A program made the position numbers and the translations under genes. From Acidimicrobiales bacterium (GTDB lineage: Bacteria > Actinomycetota > Acidimicrobiia > Acidimicrobiales > Ilumatobacteraceae): a stretch of 42,365 nt of DNA. This document shows, in pieces, positions 1 to 7,950 of this stretch. Within the stretch, counting starts at the first letter, position 1. Each line of letters begins with the position of its first letter. The stretch is taken from contig JAURJB010000008.1 in NCBI GenBank assembly GCA_030832455.1, positions 1 to 42,365 on the forward strand, in the 5' to 3' direction. The notes beneath the pieces are model-generated. The model was not told the origin of the DNA. It saw nothing but the letters and a program-made list of their open reading frames with translations, and searched no databases.

Positions 1-2
1 AC

Positions 3-803
3 CTATTTCCTTGCGAGCACTTCTCCATGCTTCACCACAAAATACCCATTTGGGCTTTCGACCCATTTCCTAAACGCCAACGAAATCTCATCGAGTTCAG
101 CACTCGTCGTCAATCCGTATTCAATCCCTTGAATGGCAAATTGACTTTGAATCACTCGATCTGCCCAAAGGTTTCCCCACCAGTTCCTGTCATCTTCACT
201 AACAAAATTCCATTCTGAGATAGACACATGAACTTCATCGAATCCAACTGAACGCGCCCAATTACCGAGGTGCCGCCCAGCATTAGGTTCAGCACCGTTT
301 CTACGAGCTATCTGTTGGTAAAGGTCCAACCAACGGTCAAGCATCGCATCGTCTGGACTCCAAGTCATTTCCCCATAATCAGAATCACGAACCGCAACAA
401 AACCACCTGTCTTCACTACGCGTTTCATTTCATGCAATGCAGCAATTGGTTTCCCTAAATGCTGCAGAACTTGGTGCGCATGAACTACATCAAACTCACC
501 ATCTGGATAATTGAGAGAGTAAATATCAGCAACTTCAAACCTGATGCAACTAGATGCAAATTCCACTTTGGCCATCTCGATCACATCACTTGCGATATCA
601 ATCCCAATGACAGAACCTGGATGAACTAATTCGGCAATACCCGCAGTCAGATTTCCTGGACCACATCCAACATCTAGAACTGACATTCCAGTGGCCAAGG
701 AACGAGATAAATATCTTGCAGAATTAGTCACCGTTCGCCATCTATGGCTTCGCAATACAGATTCATGATGACCATGCGAATAGACATCTTTGGGCGAATC
801 CAT
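3..803 (-). CDS. Class I SAM-dependent methyltransferase
   Basis: A 266-aa protein with a Rossmann-fold methyltransferase core. Motif I reads VLDVGCGPGNLT at about residues 42-53, followed by the acidic SAM-ribose loop GIDIASD and the post-motif DVVHAHQVLQHL, as in UbiE/Methyltransf_11 proteins. The family moves the SAM methyl group to small molecules; this substrate is not identifiable. The ATG lies 7 nt after a TACGAT hexamer on the same strand, so the mRNA is probably leaderless. tRNA-Cys lies just upstream on the same strand. The stop codon is inside the window, so the gene is complete. Fold assignment is firm; function is open. Confidence 0.85.
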   Translation of the reverse strand: MDSPKDVYSHGHHESVLRSHRWRTVTNSARYLSRSLATGMSVLDVGCGPGNLTAGIAELVHPGSVIGIDIASDVIEMAKVEFASSCIRFEVADIYSLNYPDGEFDVVHAHQVLQHLGKPIAALHEMKRVVKTGGFVAVRDSDYGEMTWSPDDAMLDRWLDLYQQIARRNGAEPNAGRHLGNWARSVGFDEVHVSISEWNFVSEDDRNWWGNLWADRVIQSQFAIQGIEYGLTTSAELDEISLAFRKWVESPNGYFVVKHGEVLARK

Positions 804-810
804 TGGATGA

Positions 811-816
811 ATCGTA
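811..816 (-). promoter_or_regulatory. -10 hexamer of the methyltransferase gene
   Basis: TACGAT on the minus strand, 7 nt before the ATG; no clear -35. This spacing puts transcription start at the start codon (leaderless). Confidence 0.5.
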
Positions 817-831
817 TTCCGTTGGACTTAT

Positions 832-905
832 TGGAGGCGACGCCGGGAATCGAACCCGGTTACGGGGCTTTGCAGGCCCATGCCTAACCATTCGGCCACG
901 TCGCC
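832..905 (-). tRNA. tRNA-Cys (anticodon GCA)
   Basis: Complete cloverleaf on the minus strand. The 7-bp acceptor stem is GGCGACG/CGTCGCC, the anticodon loop is CTGCAAA with GCA, and the T-arm is GGTTCGATTCC. The discriminator base is U73, as expected for tRNA-Cys, and CCA is encoded (832-834). A possible -10 hexamer TAGTTT (913-918) lies only 7 nt before the mature 5' end. Confidence 0.95.
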
Positions 906-912
906 GTAGTGA

Positions 913-918
913 AAACTA
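913..918 (-). promoter_or_regulatory. Possible -10 hexamer of tRNA-Cys
   Basis: TAGTTT on the minus strand, 7 nt before tRNA position 1. It lies within a 7-bp GAAA-loop palindrome (904-921) that includes the first two tRNA bases, so it could also be read as a hairpin. Confidence 0.35.
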
Positions 919-948
919 CGGGGTCAGGCTACAGGCAAAGGCAGCACC

Positions 949-954
949 TACGAT
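949..954 (+). promoter_or_regulatory. -10 hexamer of the first LLM oxidoreductase
   Basis: TACGAT ends 7 nt before the ATG at 962. No Shine-Dalgarno sequence is seen, consistent with a leaderless message. Confidence 0.5.
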
Positions 955-961
955 CATTCAG

Positions 962-1888
962 ATGAAACTTCGCATCTTTACCGAGCCACAACAAGGTGCT
1001 TCGTACGCACAGTTACTTGCAATCGCGCAGCGTGCAGAGCACCACGGATTTGATGCATTTTTTCGTTCGGATCATTTTTTGAAAATGGGTGACGTGAATG
1101 GAATGCCAGGACCGTCTGATGCATGGACAACGTTGGCGGGGATTGCACGTGAGACCACAAAGATTCGACTTGGCACATTGGTTAACTCTGTTACATTTCG
1201 TCATCCTGCGATGACAGCAATCAGCGTCGCAAATGTTGACGCGATGTCTGATGGAAGAGTTGAACTCGGGCTTGGTGCTGGATGGTTTGAAGCCGAGCAC
1301 AAGGCCTACGGATTCCACTTCCCCAGTCTTGGTGAGCGTTTTGACATGCTTGGCGAGCAACTACACATCATTAATGGTTTATGGAATACACCGTTAGGTG
1401 AGACCTTCTGTTTTGATGGGTCACACTTCAACGTGGAGAACTCGCCTGGTTTGCCAAAGCCCGTGCAATCACGCATACCGGTCATCGTTGGTGGACGTGG
1501 CACCAAGAAGACACCAATGTTGGCAGCCAAGTACGCGTCTGAGTTCAACATGCCGTTTGTGAACAAAGATGCATTTGTTGAACAGTGCGAGCGAGTGCGT
1601 GACGCTTGTTCGGCAATTGGGCGTGACCCCAGTTCGCTGAAGTACACCGTTGCTCAGGCCACCGTCTGCGGTACCAATGTTGCAGAAGTTGAACGACGGA
1701 CGAAGAAGATTGGTCGCGAGGTTATTGAATTGCGCGCAAATGGGCTGTGTGGAACGCCAGACGAATTGGTGAACAAGATTCGTGGCTGGAAACAGGCTGG
1801 AGCAGAAACCATCTATATGCAGATCTTGGACCTTGACGACCTCGATCAGATTGACCTCATCGGCAAAGAAGTACTGCCCCACGTCTAA
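962..1888 (+). CDS. LLM-class F420-dependent oxidoreductase (first of three)
   Basis: A 308-aa luciferase-like (beta/alpha)8-barrel protein. It opens with the typical strand MKLRIFTEP and carries SDHFLKM, the LGTLVNSVTFRHPA strand and DGRVELGLGAGWFEAEH, all hallmarks of actinobacterial F420-dependent LLM enzymes. These reduce or oxidise varied substrates with coenzyme F420 or FMN; this substrate is unknown. The frame stays open upstream to 803, but that stretch covers tRNA-Cys, so the ATG at 962 was chosen; it has a -10 hexamer 7 nt upstream. The trans-sulfuration gene follows after 41 nt with its own likely promoter. Confidence 0.88.
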   Translation: MKLRIFTEPQQGASYAQLLAIAQRAEHHGFDAFFRSDHFLKMGDVNGMPGPSDAWTTLAGIARETTKIRLGTLVNSVTFRHPAMTAISVANVDAMSDGRVELGLGAGWFEAEHKAYGFHFPSLGERFDMLGEQLHIINGLWNTPLGETFCFDGSHFNVENSPGLPKPVQSRIPVIVGGRGTKKTPMLAAKYASEFNMPFVNKDAFVEQCERVRDACSAIGRDPSSLKYTVAQATVCGTNVAEVERRTKKIGREVIELRANGLCGTPDELVNKIRGWKQAGAETIYMQILDLDDLDQIDLIGKEVLPHV

Positions 1889-1917
1889 ATAGCCCTCGTG
1901 CAGGCACCCAATTTCAT

Positions 1918-1923
1918 TACGCT
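1918..1923 (+). promoter_or_regulatory. -10 hexamer of the trans-sulfuration gene
   Basis: TACGCT ends 6 nt before the GTG at 1930; no ribosome-binding site is visible, suggesting a leaderless message. Confidence 0.45.
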
Positions 1924-1929
1924 GTTGAG

Positions 1930-3090
1930 GTGCCGGAACAGCAACCTGAGACCACTGCAATTACAGCAGGACGCGACGCTTCTGGTGCTTTGGCACCGAC
2001 GATTTGGACAAGCACCACCTGGCAGTCAAATGGTTTAGATGAAACCAGTAAGGCGGCAGTTTCTGTTCATACAACAGGAAACTATGCGCGCTACTCGAAC
2101 CCATCGGTTCGCGATTTCGAACGTGCCGTTGCCGAACTGGAAGGCGCTGATGATGCACTTGCATTTGGTTCGGGAATGGGTGCAATTACCTCGATCATTC
2201 TTGCGTTGTGCTCGACCGGTGATCACATTGTTGCCCAAAGCCAGTTGTATGGCGGAACTGTTGCATTCCTCAATGATCCGTGCAAACGACTTGGCATTGA
2301 TGTCACCTTTGTTGATGGCGCGAAGCCTGGCGCATTTGCGGCAGCTGTGAAGCCAGGCAAGACCATGTTGGTTCTTGCAGAGTCACCGTCGAACCCTCAG
2401 ATGGGTGTTGTTGATTTCGCCGAGCTTGCAAGCATTAAAGGTCCGTACACCGTTGTCGACTCCACGCTGGCTACCCCGCTTGGACAAAGCCCGCTTGCTC
2501 ACGGCGTTTCTCTTGTTATGCACTCGGCTACAAAAGGCATTGCTGGCCATAACGACGCAACGCTTGGTGTTGTTGCTGGCGAGAAAGAATTGATTGATGC
2601 CATTTGGGCGTACGCGGTTTTGCACGGCGCAACTGCATCGCCATATGACGCAGTAAATGGTTTACGCGGTATTCGCACGCTTGGTGTTCGTCTTGCCCAC
2701 CAGTGCAATAGCGCGATGGAACTCGCAACGCGACTTTCAACCCACAAAGCAATTTCAGCTGTTCACTATCCAGGACTTTCCACCCACCCGCAACACGCAC
2801 TCGCCACCAAGCAGATGCGTCAGTTTGGATCATTGCTCAGTTTCGACATTGCAGGCGGCAAAGATGCTGCACGCAAAGTTGTAGACGGATTGAAACTGGT
2901 TCGTCCTGCGGTGTCACTCGGTGGCCCCGAAACGCTCATCTGTCACCCAGCAAGCAGCACCCATGTTGGTGTGTCGCCAGAAGATCAGGTTGCGTCAGGA
3001 ATTACACAAGGGTTGTTGCGCGTGTCTGTAGGACTGGAATCTGCAACCGATGTCATTGCGGACTTTCAACAAGTCCTTGCAAGCTTGTAA
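1930..3090 (+). CDS. Cys/Met-metabolism PLP enzyme (gamma-synthase/gamma-lyase type)
   Basis: A 386-aa fold-type I PLP enzyme of the trans-sulfuration family. The PLP lysine is about K202 in HSATKGIAGHND. It also has the NYARYSNPS cofactor loop, the GSGMGAI phosphate region and VDSTLATPLGQSP. Members include cystathionine gamma-synthase, methionine gamma-lyase and O-acetylhomoserine sulfhydrylase; sequence by eye does not separate them. metX at 11.4-12.6 kb makes O-acylhomoserine, so a methionine-synthesis role is plausible, but the genes are not adjacent. The GTG start is the first usable codon and has a -10 hexamer 6 nt upstream. A terminator follows the stop. Confidence 0.88.
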   Translation: MPEQQPETTAITAGRDASGALAPTIWTSTTWQSNGLDETSKAAVSVHTTGNYARYSNPSVRDFERAVAELEGADDALAFGSGMGAITSIILALCSTGDHIVAQSQLYGGTVAFLNDPCKRLGIDVTFVDGAKPGAFAAAVKPGKTMLVLAESPSNPQMGVVDFAELASIKGPYTVVDSTLATPLGQSPLAHGVSLVMHSATKGIAGHNDATLGVVAGEKELIDAIWAYAVLHGATASPYDAVNGLRGIRTLGVRLAHQCNSAMELATRLSTHKAISAVHYPGLSTHPQHALATKQMRQFGSLLSFDIAGGKDAARKVVDGLKLVRPAVSLGGPETLICHPASSTHVGVSPEDQVASGITQGLLRVSVGLESATDVIADFQQVLASL

Positions 3091-3112
3091 AGCGCATCAT
3101 GCGCTTTGTTTT
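3089..3112 (+). terminator. Rho-independent terminator after the trans-sulfuration gene
   Basis: Stem AAAGCGCA/TGCGCTTT with a 3-nt loop, then TGTTTT. It begins in the stop codon. Confidence 0.7.
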
Positions 3113-3117
3113 GTAAC

Positions 3118-3134
3118 AGCGCACGAAGCGCTGA
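3118..3134 (-). terminator. Possible terminator of rpmB-rpmG
   Basis: CAGCGC/GCGCTG hairpin with a 5-nt loop just after the rpmG stop on the minus strand. The T-run is weak. Confidence 0.4.
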
Positions 3135-3139
3135 ACGAT

Positions 3140-3310
3140 TTAACGCTCTTCTTTGAAGATGACGTGTTTGCGTACGACTGGGTCGTACTTCTTCAACTCA
3201 AGACGCTCGCGTGAGTTCACCTTGTTCTTACGGGTGACATACACATAGCCAGTGTCGGCAGTGCTACGAAGCTTGATGATTGGACGCTTGTCTTTACTCT
3301 TTGCAGCCAT
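3140..3310 (-). CDS. rpmG: Ribosomal protein bL33, zinc-free form
   Basis: A 56-aa protein beginning [18 protein letters not shown] and ending KHVIFKEER, a clear bL33. It has no cysteine, so it is the C-minus (zinc-independent) form rather than the zinc-ribbon form. It sits in the large subunit near the E site. The start is 9 nt after the rpmB stop, so the two are co-transcribed. Many Actinobacteria keep both zinc-binding and zinc-free copies, the latter often under Zur; no Zur-like palindrome is visible here. Confidence 0.93.
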   Translation of the reverse strand: MAAKSKDKRPIIKLRSTADTGYVYVTRKNKVNSRERLELKKYDPVVRKHVIFKEER

Positions 3311-3319
3311 GATTCGTTC

Positions 3320-3556
3320 TCAGACTTTCTGACCCGTTGCACGGATGTCGGCGACTACACGCTCGATGCCGCGCTTGTCGATGGTACGAAGACCCTTGGC
3401 ACTGATGTGCAGGGTGACCCAGCGCTTCTCCGAAGGCAACCAGAAACGCTTCTTCTGGGCATTGACCTTCCACCAGCGCTTGCTCTTAATGTTTGAGTGG
3501 GAGACGGAGTGGCCCGTTGAGGGGCGCTTCCCGAGGACGTCACAGCGATTTGGCAT
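3320..3556 (-). CDS. rpmB: Ribosomal protein bL28, zinc-free form
   Basis: A 78-aa bL28, recognisable from MPNRCDVLGKRPSTGHSVSH followed by the basic KSKRWWKVN segment. Only one cysteine is present (Cys5) and both CxxC zinc knuckles are missing, so this is the C-minus form. It leads the rpmB-rpmG pair and is divergent from rpmE over a 46-nt gap. A TATACT -10 hexamer lies 6 nt before the ATG, indicating a leaderless mRNA. Confidence 0.95.
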   Translation of the reverse strand: MPNRCDVLGKRPSTGHSVSHSNIKSKRWWKVNAQKKRFWLPSEKRWVTLHISAKGLRTIDKRGIERVVADIRATGQKV

Positions 3557-3562
3557 TGGACA

Positions 3563-3568
3563 AGTATA
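3563..3568 (-). promoter_or_regulatory. -10 hexamer of rpmB-rpmG
   Basis: TATACT on the minus strand, 6 nt from the rpmB ATG; one of the best matches to TATAAT in the window. Confidence 0.6.
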
Positions 3569-3587
3569 GACAGGGACTTAGCCCCGC

Positions 3588-3593
3588 TACACT
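3588..3593 (+). promoter_or_regulatory. -10 hexamer of rpmE
   Basis: TACACT ends 9 nt before the rpmE ATG, predicting a leader of at most about 3 nt. Confidence 0.5.
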
Positions 3594-3602
3594 GGCAAAC
3601 CT

Positions 3603-3893
3603 ATGAAGAAGGACATTCACCCCGAGTACAACTTTGTTGTCCTTGAAGACAGCTCAGCCAACTATCGCTTCTTGACCCGCAGCACCATGAAAGTGGATGC
3701 CTCCAAGACCACGGTCTGGGAAGATGGCCAGACGTACCCAGTGGTGCAGCTTGAAATTTCGAATGCAAGCCACCCTTTCTTCACCGGTCAGATGAAGATC
3801 ATCGACTCCGCTGGTCGCGTTGAGCGCTTCAACAAGCGTTATGGCACCCGCAAAAAGGCAGTCGCCAAGAAAGAGCCAGCCGCTAAAAAGTAG
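3603..3893 (+). CDS. rpmE2: Ribosomal protein bL31, type B (zinc-free)
   Basis: A 96-aa bL31 beginning [18 protein letters not shown] with the LTRSTMK and SHPFFTG segments of type B (C-minus) L31; it has no cysteine. A lysine/alanine-rich tail ([13 protein letters not shown]) extends beyond the usual length and is probably disordered. In other bacteria type B L31 replaces the zinc form when zinc is scarce. It is divergent from rpmB-rpmG, which are also zinc-free. A hairpin follows the stop. Confidence 0.95.
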   Translation: MKKDIHPEYNFVVLEDSSANYRFLTRSTMKVDASKTTVWEDGQTYPVVQLEISNASHPFFTGQMKIIDSAGRVERFNKRYGTRKKAVAKKEPAAKK

Positions 3894-3899
3894 GCCATC

Positions 3900-3920
3900 T
3901 TCGCTGACTACCTCAGCGAA
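3900..3920. terminator. Bidirectional hairpin between rpmE2 and the decarboxylase gene
   Basis: Perfect 8-bp stem TTCGCTGA/TCAGCGAA with a 5-nt loop between convergent genes; the decarboxylase stop codon lies in the loop. T-runs are poor on both sides, so function as a terminator is inferred. Confidence 0.4.
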
Positions 3921-5317
3921 TCAATAATTGATTGAATTCCCTCAACTGTTGTGCGCGGATTCACGATGCACAAACGCAGAACTGTTTCGCCGTTCCAGCT
4001 ACTTGGCACCACGAATGCCAGCCCGCGTTCCAGAATGCGATCGCTCCACTGCTGATACTGCTGTTCGTTCCAGCCCCATCGTTTGAACACGATCACCGAC
4101 AACTCAGGCTCGAGAACTAAATCGACATGCGATGAGTTGCGAATGATGTCGGCGGATTCGCGTGTCACCTGCAATGTTGCTTCCATCGCATCGCGATACG
4201 CATCGGTACCGTGCATAGCCAAACTGAACCACACGGGCAACCCGCGGGCACGACGTGACAAGTGATGCGCGAGATCGGCAGGATTCATTGCTTCGTCCAA
4301 GCGCTTGTCGCCCTCCTGCTGCAACACATCGAGATACTCGGCATGTTGCGTGTGTGCCTGGCGGGCAATTTCTGGATTGCGATACAACAGTGCACATGAG
4401 TCGTATGGCCCAAAAAGCCATTTGTGCGGATCGACGATCAGGCTGTCGCAGAGTTCGATGCCGTTGAATAAGTGCCGCACACTGGGCGCACATAGCGCTG
4501 CTGCACCATAGGCACCGTCAACATGGAACCATGCGCCCAGTTTGCGCGCCTGCTCACCTATTCCCTGCAAGTCGTCAACCACACCAACATTGGTTGTACC
4601 TGAAGTTGCAACCACAGCGCACACTCGCGACTTGTCGATGTCACCCAACGAGTCAATGAACTGTTTCATGGCAGCACCCGAGGTTCGGCCGCGTTCATCA
4701 ACGGGAACTTTCTTGACATCTGCATCCATTACCTTCGCGGCTTGCGCAACAGATGAGTGAGATCCACCGGACGCGACGATGAGCGGGCGCATTGCATCGA
4801 GTGCACCATTGGCTTTATTGCGCCAGTTCCAACGCGCTGCAAGAAGTGCCGAAAGGTTGCCGGCAGTTCCGCCAGTAACGAACACGCCACCTGCTTCGGC
4901 TGGCATGCCAGCCAAGTCGGCTATCCAACGCAACGCCTGATTTTCCGCATACACCGCGCCAGCACCTTCAAGCCACGAGCCGGCGTACACATTTGACACT
5001 GACACCACCAGATCGAACAACAACGAACTTTCGGTTGGCGCACCTGGCACGAATGATAGGAACAGCGGATGGTCAACACTGATACACGACGGCGCAAGTT
5101 CATCAACGAACTCTTGCAATACATCTAAACCGTTGCGGCCTTCAGGTTTGATGGTTTGGCCGACGATGTTGTTCAGTTCGCTTAGTGTGTACGGCTTGTC
5201 AAGAGGTGGTGGATCCATCTTGGTGCGTTCCATTGCGTACTTCACAATGGCAACGGTGAGCTCTGCGCTTTCTTCGTCGTAGAAGTGCATCAGTTGTGGT
5301 TTGGAAATGTCGCTCAT
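3908..5317 (-). CDS. PLP-dependent group II (aromatic amino acid type) decarboxylase
   Basis: A 469-aa fold-type I PLP enzyme. Visible features are the glycine-rich VTGGTAGNLSALLAAR, HVDGAYGAAAL with the PLP-binding aspartate, and the lysine motif VDPHKWLFGPYDSCALLYRN, diagnostic of group II decarboxylases (DOPA, tyrosine, tryptophan, glutamate). Substrate cannot be assigned. The frame is open upstream, but the ATG at 5317 overlaps the ribokinase stop as ATGA, so it is the likely translationally coupled start. It lies downstream of ribokinase in a two-gene operon; no metabolic link is obvious. Confidence 0.88.
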   Translation of the reverse strand: MSDISKPQLMHFYDEESAELTVAIVKYAMERTKMDPPPLDKPYTLSELNNIVGQTIKPEGRNGLDVLQEFVDELAPSCISVDHPLFLSFVPGAPTESSLLFDLVVSVSNVYAGSWLEGAGAVYAENQALRWIADLAGMPAEAGGVFVTGGTAGNLSALLAARWNWRNKANGALDAMRPLIVASGGSHSSVAQAAKVMDADVKKVPVDERGRTSGAAMKQFIDSLGDIDKSRVCAVVATSGTTNVGVVDDLQGIGEQARKLGAWFHVDGAYGAAALCAPSVRHLFNGIELCDSLIVDPHKWLFGPYDSCALLYRNPEIARQAHTQHAEYLDVLQQEGDKRLDEAMNPADLAHHLSRRARGLPVWFSLAMHGTDAYRDAMEATLQVTRESADIIRNSSHVDLVLEPELSVIVFKRWGWNEQQYQQWSDRILERGLAFVVPSSWNGETVLRLCIVNPRTTVEGIQSIIDSLR

Positions 5318-6195
5318 TGTGCGGCTCGAAGCGCGGCAAGTACTGCTTGTCGTGTGGGCAGTGAAGGAACTGCGCCTTTCACCGTTGTGGCAAGAGCACC
5401 TGCCACTGCACCCATCCGTGCAGCCTCTTCGATCCTTGATCCGCGCGACAGCTCGGCACATGTTGCGCCGATGAACGCGTCTCCTGCACCAACCGTGTCA
5501 ACAGGAGTCACTTTGTGCGGGTCGATATGTGTGGTTGATGATGTGGTTTCGATGCTTGCGCCATCGGCACCGAGCGTGGTGACCACGGTGTTCACGCCTA
5601 AATCGAATAATGCTTTCGTTCCGCCCAGCTCGCCTGACTCGGTTTCATTAGGCACCACTATGTCGACAAGTTGCAGCAGCGACTGCGGAATGACTCGAGC
5701 AGGTGCTGGGTTCAACACCGTAACTGCACCGTTGTTTCGCGCTTGAGAGAACGCCATGGCAATAGTTTCAAGCGGCACTTCTAACTGTGCAAGAACTACA
5801 CGTGAATTCGGAATGAAAAAGTTGTCTTCAATACCGACTTCCGCGTTGGCGCCTGCGACAACAACGATTGCGTTTTCACCATGACTATCTACATTGATGA
5901 AGGCTCGACCGGTAGGAACACCAACTGTACGCAGATGAGAAGTGTCAATCCCTTCCTGTTCAAGCACTGAGCGGAGCAACACCCCTGCGTCATCGCCACC
6001 CACGCAACCAACGAATGACGTCTTTGCACCCATGCGCGCACACGCAACTGCTTGGTTCACGCCTTTGCCACCTGGATACTCGGCGTAGCCCAATGCAATG
6101 AGAGTTTGACCCGGCAACGGTAGGTGTTCGAGGTTGGCTACCAAGTCAAGATTGGCACTGCCCACCACAACAACATCAAAAATTGCGTTTGTCAC
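5314..6195 (-). CDS. rbsK: Ribokinase (PfkB family)
   Basis: A PfkB-family sugar kinase of about 293 aa. It has the N-terminal GSANLDLVANLEHLPLPG, the ribokinase-type GGKGVNQAVACARMG, and the C-terminal DTVGAGDAFIGA with the catalytic aspartate and anion hole. It is predicted to phosphorylate ribose at O5 using ATP. It is divergent from a nucleoside hydrolase, whose product is ribose, so the two probably form a nucleoside salvage route. The start is uncertain: GTG at 6195 has an AGAGGGG just before it; another GTG lies at 6213. The stop overlaps the decarboxylase start by 4 nt. Confidence 0.87.
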   Translation of the reverse strand: MTNAIFDVVVVGSANLDLVANLEHLPLPGQTLIALGYAEYPGGKGVNQAVACARMGAKTSFVGCVGGDDAGVLLRSVLEQEGIDTSHLRTVGVPTGRAFINVDSHGENAIVVVAGANAEVGIEDNFFIPNSRVVLAQLEVPLETIAMAFSQARNNGAVTVLNPAPARVIPQSLLQLVDIVVPNETESGELGGTKALFDLGVNTVVTTLGADGASIETTSSTTHIDPHKVTPVDTVGAGDAFIGATCAELSRGSRIEEAARMGAVAGALATTVKGAVPSLPTRQAVLAALRAAQ

Positions 6196-6218
6196 CCCTC
6201 TACTTTTACACACACGAC

Positions 6219-6224
6219 TAGAGT
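6219..6224 (+). promoter_or_regulatory. -10 hexamer of the nucleoside hydrolase gene
   Basis: TAGAGT ends 7 nt before the ATG at 6232; predicted leaderless. Confidence 0.5.
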
Positions 6225-6231
6225 CTGCGTC

Positions 6232-7164
6232 ATGTCTTCACGGGTAAAAATGATTCTTGACTGCGATCCAGGTCACGACGACGCAATGGCCATTGTTGTT
6301 GCGGCGAATCATGCGGATCTTGTCGGTGTAACCACTGTTGCCGGCAATGCTCCGATTACTGCCACAACTCGCAACGCCCGAATTGTGTTGGACATGATTG
6401 GCAGTAAGGCACCTCTGCATCAAGGTGCACGTCGACCGCTGGTCGCAGAACCCAAAGACGCGGCATATGTTCACGGAGAAAGCGGTCTCGATGGGGCCGA
6501 TTTGCCAGAACCATCACGCCCCGCCGATAGCGAAGACGCAGTGCAATTCATTATTGAATCGTGCCGGAATACTGAAGGTATCTGGCTTGTTCCAACAGGA
6601 CCACTCACCAACATTGCACTCGCCCTGCGCACAGCTCCAGACATTGCGCACAGAATTGCGGGCATTTCGCTGATGGGCGGTGGCACGTTTGGCAACCGAA
6701 CCACAGCTGCAGAATTCAACATCTGGGCAGACCCCGAAGCAGCAGCAATGGTGTTTGGATATGGCGGAAAACTGATGATGAGTGGACTTGATGTGACACA
6801 CAAGTTGCAAGCAACACCGGAGCGCATTGACAAGGTTCGCGCATTACCAGGAAAACTTGCTGAAGTACTTGCCGACCTCTTTGTGTTCTTTAGCGATGTA
6901 TATATAAGTCGTCACGACAACATGCGCGGTGGTGCGGTGCACGACCCGTGTGCTGTACTCACCATCACCCACCCCGAGCTATTCAGCATGAAAGATCAAC
7001 ACGTTGTTGTAGAAACTTCTGGCGAACACAGCCGTGGAATGACCCTTGTAGACATGCGCGGCTTAAAAGAACGCAAAAACCCCAACTGCACCGTGGTGTG
7101 GGATGTAGACGCCGAAGCCGCATTCAACGTAATTGTTGAATCGATCGGCGCTTTCTCTAAGTAG
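6232..7164 (+). CDS. Inosine-uridine-preferring nucleoside hydrolase
   Basis: A 310-aa IUNH-family enzyme. The calcium-binding motif DCDPGHDDAMAI is near the N-terminus (about residues 10-21), VPTGPLTNIALAL is in the middle, EFNIWADPEAA contributes to substrate binding, and GGAVHDPCAVL carries the late His-Asp pair. The enzyme cleaves ribonucleosides to base plus ribose. The ATG at 6232 begins the family's usual N-terminus and has a -10 hexamer 7 nt upstream. Divergent ribokinase would use the ribose. Its stop codon directly abuts the stop of the convergent oxidoreductase, leaving no room for a separate terminator. Confidence 0.92.
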   Translation: MSSRVKMILDCDPGHDDAMAIVVAANHADLVGVTTVAGNAPITATTRNARIVLDMIGSKAPLHQGARRPLVAEPKDAAYVHGESGLDGADLPEPSRPADSEDAVQFIIESCRNTEGIWLVPTGPLTNIALALRTAPDIAHRIAGISLMGGGTFGNRTTAAEFNIWADPEAAAMVFGYGGKLMMSGLDVTHKLQATPERIDKVRALPGKLAEVLADLFVFFSDVYISRHDNMRGGAVHDPCAVLTITHPELFSMKDQHVVVETSGEHSRGMTLVDMRGLKERKNPNCTVVWDVDAEAAFNVIVESIGAFSK

Positions 7165-7920
7165 TTAGCGCCAGCTGAGCAGCGTTTCGAGATCCTTCAT
7201 GTCAAACGGGCCAGCGCTCGTAAGAATGATGTGCTCGGCACCAGCCTGCTTGTACGCCTCGAACAACTCTGGCGTCACTTCTTTTGGATAGATGGCAACA
7301 GTGCGTTCGATCTCTTTTGGATTACGCCCAACTTTTGCACACCACTCGTCAAGAATCTTGATCTTGTTGGCGTAGCTTTCTGGCGGACCAAAGTAGTTGT
7401 ACTGCTGAGCATGCTCGGCGACAAGACGCAACGTGCGCTTTTCTCCGCCGCCGCCAATCATGATTGGAATGTTTCCATTCACTGGTTGCGGGTTCAGTTT
7501 TTTCATGCGATCTTTGATCACTGGCAGGCCAGCTTCAAGCAACTTCAAACGTTCAACTGCGGTACCGAATTCGTATCCGTATTCCGTGTAGTCGCGCTCA
7601 AACCAACCTGAACCAAGGCCAAGCACAAAGCGACCATCGCTGATGTGGTCGATGGTACGTGCCATGTCGGCAAGCAACTGTGGGTTGCGGTAGGTAAAGC
7701 ATGTAACCAAAGCGCCGACTTGTGCGTGACACGTATCGGCTGCCATTGCAGCGAGCAGCGTGTAACACTCGAAGTGGCGCTCCTCTGGGTCACCCGAAAG
7801 CGGATAGAAGTGATCCCATGTCCAAATGCTGTCGACGCCCATTGCATCGGCAGTACGCCATGCTGTGCGCATCTCTTTCACTGTGGTTGCTTGTGGCCAA
7901 AGTTGTACACCGATTTTCAT
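7165..7920 (-). CDS. LLM-class F420-dependent oxidoreductase (second of three)
   Basis: A 251-aa luciferase-like barrel protein with MKIGVQLWPQ, DSIWTWDHFYPLSG, VGALVTCFTYRNPQLLADMA and SDGRFVLGLGSGWFERDY. The C-terminal strand AGAEHIILTSAGP is typical of F420-dependent LLM proteins. It is shorter than the other two copies (308 and 317 aa) but has both barrel ends. A GAAAGG Shine-Dalgarno lies about 7 nt before the ATG. It is downstream of an aldehyde dehydrogenase with a 30-nt gap, so the two probably share a transcript and perhaps a pathway of aldehyde or alcohol oxidation (inference). Confidence 0.87.
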   Translation of the reverse strand: MKIGVQLWPQATTVKEMRTAWRTADAMGVDSIWTWDHFYPLSGDPEERHFECYTLLAAMAADTCHAQVGALVTCFTYRNPQLLADMARTIDHISDGRFVLGLGSGWFERDYTEYGYEFGTAVERLKLLEAGLPVIKDRMKKLNPQPVNGNIPIMIGGGGEKRTLRLVAEHAQQYNYFGPPESYANKIKILDEWCAKVGRNPKEIERTVAIYPKEVTPELFEAYKQAGAEHIILTSAGPFDMKDLETLLSWR

Positions 7921-7950
7921 GTGTATACCTTTCGTAATTGTGAGAACTAT

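Noticed and set aside
803-961. Upstream extension of the first LLM oxidoreductase reading frame
   Set aside because: It runs antisense through the complete tRNA-Cys; the ATG at 962 begins the family-typical N-terminus.
3557-3602. Possible Zur operator between rpmB and rpmE2
   Set aside because: No AT-rich palindrome is present; the region is filled by two -10 hexamers.
5318-5461. 47-residue N-terminal extension of the decarboxylase
   Set aside because: It lies inside the ribokinase coding region and looks non-protein-like; the ATGA overlap marks the likely start.
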